Positions 1 to 4,596 of a stretch of 5,060 bases of DNA are shown piece by piece. Location of the stretch: assembly GCA_021799755.1 (NCBI GenBank), contig JAJYZU010000042.1, forward strand, positions 3,700 through 8,759, given 5' to 3'. Under the pieces are notes generated by a model, which was not told where the DNA came from, searched no databases, and saw only the letters and a list, made by a program, of their open reading frames with translations. The stretch comes from Thermoplasmata archaeon (GTDB lineage Archaea; Thermoplasmatota; Thermoplasmata; Thermoplasmatales; Thermoplasmataceae). The number at the start of each line of letters is the position of its first letter. The stretch's first letter is position 1. Both the position numbers and the translations under genes were made by a program.

Positions 1-2
1 TG

Positions 3-305
3 GCATTCCTTTCCATTGATGATTCTGGCATAGAGGAGTTCAACAGGGAATACCATAAAATCAGGGATCTCATCGCCGCATTAAGATACGAGAGCGAGAA
101 GTATGATGACCTGAAGCATGAGTTCAGTTCCCTTGCCGCTGATGAGGCGTCATTGAACTATGATATTTACAAAACACTTCAGATTCTGAAAAACAGCTGC
201 CTGCGCATAAATGGGGCAAAAGCAGGACTCAGGTTAAAAAAGACCCCTCTTCCACCCGATATTGAGGGGATAATCGAGAAAATTTCAAGAAAATATCTGG
301 CATGA
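3..305 (+). CDS. C-terminal part of an unrecognised helical protein (partial)
   Basis: Frame 3 is open from the left edge to a TGA at 303-305, giving 100 visible residues; the start lies outside the window. I do not recognise the family. The visible part is highly charged and looks mostly alpha-helical. A possible coiled-coil stretch (about residues 10-45, rich in Glu, Lys, Arg and Leu) is followed by a second helical stretch with one Cys, then a basic segment and a proline-containing turn (PLPPDIEG) before a final short helix ending KYLA. There is no membrane segment. Codon use resembles that of the neighbours and no stop interrupts the frame, which supports a real gene. It is separated from the aquaporin gene by 135 bases and need not be co-transcribed with it. 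A cytosolic structural or nucleic-acid-associated role is possible, but nothing in the sequence proves it. Confidence 0.7.
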   Translation, partial: AFLSIDDSGIEEFNREYHKIRDLIAALRYESEKYDDLKHEFSSLAADEASLNYDIYKTLQILKNSCLRINGAKAGLRLKKTPLPPDIEGIIEKISRKYLA

Positions 306-427
306 GATCAATATAATTCAGCAACCAACAGTTATCTTTGCTGGAGACAGGGTTTATTGCAAAAAACATCAATTGCGATGAACCAATTTCAACACTTGAA
401 ACCGGCAACATAGATCGATTGTTTTAT

Positions 428-433
428 AGGAGG
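428..433 (+). promoter_or_regulatory. Strong Shine-Dalgarno of the aquaporin gene
   Basis: AGGAGG lies 7 bases before TTG at 441. It decides the start: the nearby GTG (437) and ATG (445) are in other frames, and the ATG frame closes within a few codons. A consensus SD implies a leadered transcript, unlike the leaderless genes further right. The 135 bases upstream (306-440) show only weak TATA-like stretches, for example around 311-316 and 352-358, and I could not choose a promoter. Confidence 0.75.
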
Positions 434-440
434 ACAGTGA

Positions 441-1181
441 TTGAATGCTCAACAAGTGGCAGACATTTTAAGGAAATCAGCAGCTGAGTTTGTTGGTACC
501 TATATCTTTGTACTTTTTGGCCCGGGGAGTGTTGTCGCATTCATTGCTGCATTTCACCAGACATTAAATCCATCAACACTCTTCTATCTCGCAGTTACTT
601 TTGGTCTTGGAATTTCTATTGCAATAATGGCTGTGGCTAACATATCCGGGGGACATGTCAATCCTGCGGTCACATTTTCGCTATTTGTTGCTGGACGGTT
701 CCCTGGTAAAAATGTTGTTCCATACATCATTTCGCAGCTTCTTGGTGCAGTGCTTGCATCGGCGACTGTATCAGTGCTGTTTGGTTACAGCACTGCCGAC
801 GCTGTGCAATTCGGTGCAACGATTCCCGGCATAAGAGGACCGTATGTTGCATTTTTCGGTGAATTCGTAATGACATTCTTCTTCCTCTGGACTATAATGG
901 GAGTAACTTCAAGGACTACTAACACAGCTGTAATTGCAGTTGTCATTGGCATATATGTTTCTATAATGATATTCATGCTTGGAACAGTCAGTGGAGGATC
1001 AATCAACCCTGCAAGATCATTTGGCCCTGCAGTTCTTTCCGGTATACTTTTCAAGGAACAGTATTACCAGTGGATATACTGGGTTGCACCCATCATTGGA
1101 GGCACGCTTGGTGCATTATCCTATAAATTCATGTATCGGGAAAATACAAGAATCCATCTTTCTGATTCATTGCCTGTTTGA
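441..1181 (+). CDS. aqpM: AqpM-like aquaporin (MIP family channel)
   Basis: This is a 246-residue integral membrane channel of the major intrinsic protein family. It is seen as six hydrophobic segments with two half-helix NPA motifs: GGHVNPAV (Asn74-Pro75-Ala76) and GGSINPARSFGP (Asn189-Pro190-Ala191, then Arg192). Other family marks are AEFVGT near residue 15 and FPGKNVVPYIISQLLGA at 87-103, which closely resembles methanogen AqpM; AqpM is also about this length. By spacing from the NPA motifs, the selectivity filter should be Phe54, Ile177, Gly186 and Arg192. This matches the Phe/Ile/Ser/Arg pattern I recall for AqpM apart from Gly for Ser, and lacks the His of the water-specific AqpZ filter. 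Family knowledge suggests water plus small neutral solutes; the actual substrate is unknown. The start is TTG, chosen because AGGAGG lies 7 bases upstream. It is flanked by intergenic gaps, so probably monocistronic. The family call is firm and the subtype fairly firm. Confidence 0.93.
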   Translation: MNAQQVADILRKSAAEFVGTYIFVLFGPGSVVAFIAAFHQTLNPSTLFYLAVTFGLGISIAIMAVANISGGHVNPAVTFSLFVAGRFPGKNVVPYIISQLLGAVLASATVSVLFGYSTADAVQFGATIPGIRGPYVAFFGEFVMTFFFLWTIMGVTSRTTNTAVIAVVIGIYVSIMIFMLGTVSGGSINPARSFGPAVLSGILFKEQYYQWIYWVAPIIGGTLGALSYKFMYRENTRIHLSDSLPV

Positions 1182-1182
1182 A

Positions 1183-1201
1183 TCATTTTTATTGATTGTT
1201 T
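1183..1201 (+). terminator. T-rich stretch after the aquaporin gene
   Basis: Just after the TGA the coding strand runs CATTTTTATTGATTGTTT. Archaeal RNA polymerase terminates at oligo-T tracts on the non-template strand, so this is a plausible terminator. There is no clear stem before it. Confidence 0.35.
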
Positions 1202-1290
1202 GAAATCCCGCTGGAAAATTACAAATGCGCGTTGTCTTCTCGCAGCTAATAGACGAAAGCGCTCAAGGCAAGATATGCAACTCAATGAGG

Positions 1291-1304
1291 ATATTTATGT
1301 ATAC
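1291..1304 (+). promoter_or_regulatory. Possible TATA-box region for the DUF1801 gene
   Basis: An A/T-rich block (ATATTTATGTATAC) lies in the 185-base gap before the DUF1801 gene. If it is used, transcription would begin near 1318-1325 and leave a leader of about 50 bases carrying the SD-like AGGT at 1363-1366. Another A/T-rich block sits near 1320-1326. The choice is uncertain. Confidence 0.25.
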
Positions 1305-1372
1305 TGGAGGCCTTTTAGGTATATCTAAGAGATTCAGTATGCATCTGGCGGTGTTCTAAAGTAGGTTTGATT

Positions 1373-1858
1373 ATGAAGAAAGGTGCGGGCATTCAGAAAA
1401 ATCGAAAAAACGAGAAGGAAAAAGCGGACTCCATAAAAGGAATGCCTGGTTTCGTAAATGATGAAATACCTGCGTCATGCCAGATCGACAAAATGATCGC
1501 ATCCTTCAACGAATGGCGTGGGCAGACCCTTTCGGAACTCCGCTCAATAATAAGAAATGCGGACCCTTCAATTATTGAGGAGGTCAAATGGAAAAAACCT
1601 TCAAATCCAGCAGGTGTGCCAGTGTGGTCTGCCGGAGGGATAATATGCATTGCGAACGTTTTAAAGAAATCTGTCAGGCTGACATTCCCAAAAGGTGCTG
1701 CAATCGATGCTAGAAAAAACACATTCAATTCCAGAATGGACAGCAGGACTGTTCGTGCGGTGGATTATTATGAAAACAGCAAAATAGATCCTGCTGTGCT
1801 TGTATCCATAGTGAAGCAGGCAGTCAACTTAACACAGCGAAGTAACGCAACCAAATAA
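1373..1858 (+). CDS. DUF1801 domain protein (YdhG-like)
   Basis: This is a 161-residue soluble protein. After a basic, lysine-rich tail of about 30 residues, the DUF1801 fold covers roughly 35-155. The family signatures are LSELRSIIRNADPSIIEEVKW (about 53-73), PVWSAGGIICIANVLKKSVRLTF (83-105), and a C-terminal helix with ENSKIDPAVLVSIVKQAV that matches the 'KID...L..lv..av' ending usual in this family. The domain shares its fold with YdhG and with Bacillus Fra, described as a frataxin-like iron chaperone, but most members have no proven function, and no metal-binding Cys/His cluster is visible here. ATG at 1373 is preferred over TTG at 1367 because AGGT at 1363-1366 sits 6 bases before the ATG; the TTG would add only two residues. 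It converges on the mercury operon and is not obviously part of it. Confidence 0.82.
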   Translation: MKKGAGIQKNRKNEKEKADSIKGMPGFVNDEIPASCQIDKMIASFNEWRGQTLSELRSIIRNADPSIIEEVKWKKPSNPAGVPVWSAGGIICIANVLKKSVRLTFPKGAAIDARKNTFNSRMDSRTVRAVDYYENSKIDPAVLVSIVKQAVNLTQRSNATK

Positions 1859-1909
1859 CGCTCTCTTCTAATAATTCAATCAAATTCAAAATTAAATTTG
1901 ATCAGAGCG
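1859..1909. terminator. Nested inverted repeats at a convergent junction, probable bidirectional terminator
   Basis: Two genes end facing each other (TAA at 1856-1858; TAG of the DUF302 gene on the other strand at 1958-1960). Between them are two nested inverted repeats: outer CGCTCT (1859-1864) with AGAGCG (1904-1909), and inner ATCAAATT (1879-1886) with AATTTGAT (1895-1902), an 8-bp perfect stem with an 8-base loop. The core is A/T-rich with short T runs on both strands. A further small GCGG/CCGC hairpin follows at 1907-1919. Termination in both directions is inferred from position. Confidence 0.5.
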
Positions 1910-1957
1910 GCAATTCCGCCTGAAATTCATTTGCTATCAATACAGGAATGCACCTAT

Positions 1958-2341
1958 CTACTTCACAGAATTTACTATGGAAACAAGTAACTCATCAAGC
2001 CTTTTCCCAAGATCTGATAAACCGTTATATTTGCTGAATAGATCTGAAGCATTCTGTGCGATCACATAGGTTTTCCCAGCATCCTCGTAGACGTAGATCC
2101 TGAGGGGAGGGATTATTCCCGCCCTAAGGTCTTTGTCAAAGACCTCTGCTGCAAGTTTTGGATGGAAAACTTCAAGGATCTGGTTGCCTCCAATCTTTAT
2201 GCCTGCTCTGCTTAGATTTAGCTGCGCATCTATCGAGGTCACTACTTTCAGGCCGTTTTCTTCAACAGATCTGCGCAGTATGTCAATAGTTTTGTTGAAG
2301 GGATAACGAGATACGGTTTCTATATTTTCCATTCCAATCAT
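1958..2341 (-). CDS. DUF302 family protein, third gene of the mercury operon
   Basis: This is a soluble protein of about 127 residues with one DUF302 domain filling almost all of it. Seen: an N-terminal strand and helix (VSRYPFNKTIDILRRSVEENGLKVV) followed by the Ile-Asp of the family, a central EVFHPKLAAEVFDKDLRAGIIPPLRIYVYED block corresponding to the usual '..G.P......ldP.aal.lPl...vyed' core, then a strand (KTYVIAQNA) and a C-terminal helix. The family's biochemical role is not established. The protein has no Cys, so it is not an obvious thiol-based Hg carrier. It directly follows merA. ATG at 2341-2339 makes an ATGA overlap with the merA stop (2340-2338), suggesting translational coupling. 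Other possible starts are ATG at 2353 (inside merA) and ATG at 2332, after the merA stop, which removes the three residues before MENIE. It is probably co-transcribed and functionally tied to MerA, but the function is unknown. Confidence 0.85.
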   Translation of the reverse strand: MIGMENIETVSRYPFNKTIDILRRSVEENGLKVVTSIDAQLNLSRAGIKIGGNQILEVFHPKLAAEVFDKDLRAGIIPPLRIYVYEDAGKTYVIAQNASDLFSKYNGLSDLGKRLDELLVSIVNSVK

Positions 2342-3777
2342 TCCACGCAACATGCCATTTTCGAAATATCCCTGATGAAGGATTGAGATGCAAGCTTGAT
2401 GCCTTCTGAGATCGATGGGAAGATATGGCTGGTCGATATTATATCATCAATGGTGAATTTATTCCTGACGGCGTATGCACCCTCAGTTATAATATCAGTG
2501 GCATTTGGTGACAGGATGTGCATACCTACGATCCTGTTGTCGAGTGGATTTACAGTGATCTTTATGATGCCTTCTGTTTCGCCAATTATGCCTGCCTTTG
2601 TAAGGTTCTCGAGCGAGAACACCCTGCATGAACAGGCGCCGTTCTTTTTTGAGAATTCATTTTCGGTCATCCCAACACCTGCAACCTGTGGGCTGGTAAA
2701 GACTGCCCAGGTCGTTGAATCATAGTCTATCCTCATTTCCTCCCCGAACATATTGCTTACCGCAACTACGCCCTCTCTGGCCGCGAGAGTCTCAAGAAAG
2801 AACTTCTTTGAGACACAGTCACCGGCGGCGTAGATCCCGGAAGCGCTTGTCTTCATCGTATCTGTTGTAAGGATCAATCCTCTTGGATCGGTGCTGACAC
2901 CTGCAGCTTCAAGATCCAAGAAATCAGTGTTCGCTTTCCTACCTGTTGCCACGATGATTTCCTTTGCCTCCAAGATCTCCTTTCCCCTGTGCGTTATTAT
3001 TTCGATGCTCTTTCCGTTAGCTGATCTGCTGACGCTGTTTATCCTTGCCCTCAGGAAGAATTTCATCCCTTCCCTTTCCAATCTTGTTTTCAGGATGGCG
3101 CCTATTTCAGGTTCAGTCTGTGGTAGAAGCGAGTCAAGAGCTTCAATAACAGTAACTTTAGAGCCAAAATGCAGGAAGGCCTGCCCCAGTTCGAGCCCGA
3201 TCGCCCCACCGCCTATTATCGCAATTGTTTCAGGAAGTTCCCGCAGGTTCCAGATCGTGTCGCTTGTCAGGTATCCCGTTTCATTTAGGCCGTCAATTGG
3301 GGGTGCCGTAGGGTGCGACCCAGTGGCTATGAGGATATTTGACCCAGAAACTCTTGCAAATTCCTTTCCTTCCTTATCCACGATGCTCACTATCTTTCTA
3401 TCAACGAATTTTCCAAGTCCATTGAATATTTTCACATTCTCATAATTTTCAATGACCCTGGCATATTTTGTATCCCTGGCATGAGCAACATAAGCCCGCA
3501 GGCCGTTCATCACTTCACTGAAATCATGCTTCACGGATGTTTCATATATGCCGTGCATCCTTGGGTGTCCCGGATTAAAGACCAGATGAGATGCTTCCAG
3601 GATGTATTTGGATGGCACGCAACCGACATTGACACAGGTACCACCAAGTGGACCGGTGCCAATCATTGCGATCTTCATCTCTCCATTACTCAATTCTGAT
3701 GCTTTTATTGCAGCCGAGAATGCAGCGGCACCCTTTCCTAGTATAACCAGGTCAAATCTCTGAATGTCAACTGTCAA
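2338..3777 (-). CDS. merA: Mercuric reductase core (MerA, without an N-terminal HMA domain)
   Basis: This is a cytosolic flavoprotein of 479 residues that reduces Hg(II) to volatile Hg(0) with NADPH. Domains in order: FAD-binding Rossmann fold with GKGAAAFSAA (14-23); redox-active disulfide GGTCVNVGCVPSK (Cys48, Cys53); ATG at 151-153; NAD(P)H-binding GGGAIGLELGQA (189-200); ATGR (277-280); second FAD contact IYAAGDC (315-321); and the dimerisation domain from about 350. The ending IKLASQSFIRDISKMACCVE, with Cys476-Cys477, is the MerA hallmark, since that vicinal pair delivers Hg(II) to the active site; it separates this protein from lipoamide dehydrogenase and glutathione reductase. Tyr169 corresponds to a conserved MerA tyrosine (…YWTS… in Tn501), but the 'FPYLTMVEG' loop is replaced by the shorter FPSISEG. 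TTG at 3777 was chosen because GGTGA lies 6 bases upstream. It follows the HMA gene by 13 bases and overlaps the DUF302 gene. Confidence 0.95.
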   Translation of the reverse strand: MTVDIQRFDLVILGKGAAAFSAAIKASELSNGEMKIAMIGTGPLGGTCVNVGCVPSKYILEASHLVFNPGHPRMHGIYETSVKHDFSEVMNGLRAYVAHARDTKYARVIENYENVKIFNGLGKFVDRKIVSIVDKEGKEFARVSGSNILIATGSHPTAPPIDGLNETGYLTSDTIWNLRELPETIAIIGGGAIGLELGQAFLHFGSKVTVIEALDSLLPQTEPEIGAILKTRLEREGMKFFLRARINSVSRSANGKSIEIITHRGKEILEAKEIIVATGRKANTDFLDLEAAGVSTDPRGLILTTDTMKTSASGIYAAGDCVSKKFFLETLAAREGVVAVSNMFGEEMRIDYDSTTWAVFTSPQVAGVGMTENEFSKKNGACSCRVFSLENLTKAGIIGETEGIIKITVNPLDNRIVGMHILSPNATDIITEGAYAVRNKFTIDDIISTSHIFPSISEGIKLASQSFIRDISKMACCVE

Positions 3778-3783
3778 AATATT

Positions 3784-3788
3784 TCACC
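3784..3788 (-). promoter_or_regulatory. Ribosome binding site of merA
   Basis: On the minus strand GGTGA lies 6 bases before the TTG at 3777, in the 13-base gap after the HMA stop codon. It matches the archaeal anti-SD core and supports TTG as the real start of an internal operon gene; there is no ATG nearby in frame. Confidence 0.6.
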
Positions 3789-3790
3789 GT

Positions 3791-4024
3791 TTAATCTTCC
3801 GAAAGGGTGGCCTTGTAATGTGACGGCTTTGTGAATACCCTGTTTTTCAATAATGCTTCCGGGCCTGTTTTCTCAGCATCGATCACAACTTGACCCGTCC
3901 CATCCTTCAGAGAGACATTGACATCGAGCACTCCTTCCTGTTGCTTGAGGCCCTTCGCAACCGTGGAAACACAGTCGTCGCATGTCATTCCATATATCCT
4001 TAATTTCACGCTCTTTTTTTCCAT
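3791..4024 (-). CDS. Stand-alone HMA metallochaperone resembling NmerA
   Basis: This is a small cytosolic heavy-metal-associated domain protein of 77 residues. The metal site is GMTCDDC (Cys15, Cys18) after the first beta strand (VKLRIY), followed by helix VSTVAKGLKQQEGV, strand LDVNVSLKDGTGQVVI and helix TGPEALLKNRV. The end, HYKATLSED, resembles the 'GYKATLADA' with which the Tn501 NmerA domain finishes. In most bacterial MerA proteins this domain is fused to the reductase; here it is a separate gene 13 bases before it. Its expected role is to capture Hg(II) and hand it to the C-terminal Cys pair of MerA, or to act like MerP without the export signal. ATG at 4024 is preferred over ATG at 4090, because the 22 extra residues lie outside the fold and cover the promoter, whose TATA-like box is about 24 bases before 4024. 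It is the first gene of the operon. Copper-chaperone ancestry is possible, but context favours mercury. Confidence 0.87.
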   Translation of the reverse strand: MEKKSVKLRIYGMTCDDCVSTVAKGLKQQEGVLDVNVSLKDGTGQVVIDAEKTGPEALLKNRVFTKPSHYKATLSED

Positions 4025-4043
4025 AATCACGTATTTCAGAGGG

Positions 4044-4052
4044 ATATTAATA
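4044..4052 (-). promoter_or_regulatory. TATA-like box of the HMA-merA-DUF302 operon
   Basis: On the minus strand TATTAATAT is centred 24 bases before ATG 4024, the position expected for a leaderless archaeal transcript. No convincing SD precedes that ATG. The upstream BRE position is pyrimidine-rich and poor, so the basal promoter may be weak or need activation. Confidence 0.5.
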
Positions 4053-4062
4053 CGGAAACGTA
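4051..4062. promoter_or_regulatory. Candidate operator dyad TACG-N4-CGTA
   Basis: A perfect 4-bp inverted repeat with a 4-base spacer lies between the two divergent TATA-like boxes, overlapping the BRE side of both. A dimeric winged-helix regulator bound there could affect both promoters at once. The repeat is short and could arise by chance; the position makes it worth listing. Confidence 0.35.
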
Positions 4063-4074
4063 AACTATTTTTTA
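4060..4074 (+). promoter_or_regulatory. BRE/TATA promoter of the HxlR-family regulator
   Basis: GTAAA at 4060-4064 followed by the A/T-rich TATTTTTTA (4066-4074, centre 4070) lies 24 bases before GTG 4094. The GTAAA begins exactly 34 bases before the start codon, the same spacing as in the promoter before 4597. This supports a leaderless transcript starting at or next to the GTG. Confidence 0.55.
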
Positions 4075-4093
4075 CCTTGACCGATGGCATACG

Positions 4094-4462
4094 GTGAAAG
4101 ATAAACCTGGAGACAGGAGAATCAGCAATAAAAATAGGGCATGCATGATAGAGTACGGTAGATCCCTGGTATGCGTAGATCCATCTTTGAGTATACTGGA
4201 ACTCATAGGGAAAAAGTATACGATGATGATAATAGGAGTAATCGGAAACAGTGGAAATAAGAAGAACTTTAATGAGATACTGAAAGATATTCCATTTTCA
4301 AGTTCAACAATAATCTCTAAAAGACTCAGGGATCTCCAGGCAGGCGGTTTGATTGAAAAAATCACGGAGTCAGGCAGGATTTCTTACAGGCTTACGGATC
4401 TTGGAAGCAAAATAAGGGAAGCCCTGCGACCACTTCTGCTGTTGATGGACACCGGCCAATAA
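4094..4462 (+). CDS. HxlR-family winged-helix transcriptional regulator
   Basis: This is a 122-residue DNA-binding protein. The HxlR pattern is clear: a Cys before the first helix (Cys27 in LVCVDPSLSILELIGKKYTMMII, cf. 'CPv…LdlIGgKWt'), the FNEILKDIPFSSSTIISKRLRDLQAGGLIEK helix-turn-helix (59-89), the wing ITESGRISYRLTDLG (90-104) and a C-terminal dimerisation helix. It is divergent from the mercury operon with 69 bases between starts, so control of that operon, and perhaps of itself, is a reasonable inference. HxlR proteins often sense oxidants or electrophiles through the N-terminal Cys; here Cys17 and Cys27 could together bind Hg(II). The start is GTG 4094, favoured by the BRE/TATA spacing. 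The alternative, ATG 4145 with AGGG at 4136-4139 five bases upstream, would give 105 residues and lose Cys17. The ligand is unproven. Confidence 0.85.
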   Translation: MKDKPGDRRISNKNRACMIEYGRSLVCVDPSLSILELIGKKYTMMIIGVIGNSGNKKNFNEILKDIPFSSSTIISKRLRDLQAGGLIEKITESGRISYRLTDLGSKIREALRPLLLLMDTGQ

Positions 4463-4562
4463 ATCGTTGAGACTTTCAATTTGGAAACAGTAATACATGC
4501 ATGACCCGACATCTTGAAAATCTTTGAAATCAGACGAGATTTGATAGAAGAAAGCTGAAAAA

Positions 4563-4575
4563 GTAAATGTTATAA
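4563..4575 (+). promoter_or_regulatory. BRE/TATA promoter of the LigB-like gene, leaderless
   Basis: GTAAATG then TTATAA (4570-4575, centre 4572.5) lies about 24 bases before ATG 4597, with purine-rich sequence ahead of it. This is the best archaeal promoter in the window. There is no SD before the ATG, in agreement with a leaderless mRNA. It is the only recognisable signal in the 134-base gap from 4463. Confidence 0.7.
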
Positions 4576-4596
4576 CCATTCAGCGGTTAAGTACCT

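Noticed and set aside
229..411. Minus-strand open frame of 60 codons at the left edge
   Set aside because: It overlaps the end of the plus-strand partial gene, has no recognisable domain, and lacks a supporting ribosome site.
423..428. TTTATA just before the aquaporin Shine-Dalgarno as a TATA box
   Set aside because: Transcription would start inside the gene, after the TTG and its ribosome site, so it cannot serve this start.
785..1203. Open frames on both strands inside the aquaporin gene
   Set aside because: They are shadows of a strongly supported MIP-family gene; their translations show no domain.
1393..1728. Minus-strand open frame of 111 codons opposite the DUF1801 gene
   Set aside because: The plus-strand frame has clear family motifs; this one is its antisense shadow.
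2396..3699. Plus-strand open frames of 109, 184 and 72 codons
   Set aside because: All lie antisense to merA, whose motifs run unbroken through the region.
4025..4090. N-terminal extension of the HMA gene to ATG 4090
   Set aside because: The 22 extra residues are outside the HMA fold and cover the predicted operon promoter; ATG 4024 fits the TATA spacing.
4140..4505. Repeated CATGCATGA at 4140-4148 and 4496-4504
   Set aside because: Only nine bases, built on a self-complementary core, and one copy is inside a coding region; likely chance.
4072..4579. Minus-strand open frames of 97 and 69 codons opposite the HxlR gene
   Set aside because: Low-complexity hydrophobic or motif-free translations, antisense to a clear winged-helix gene.
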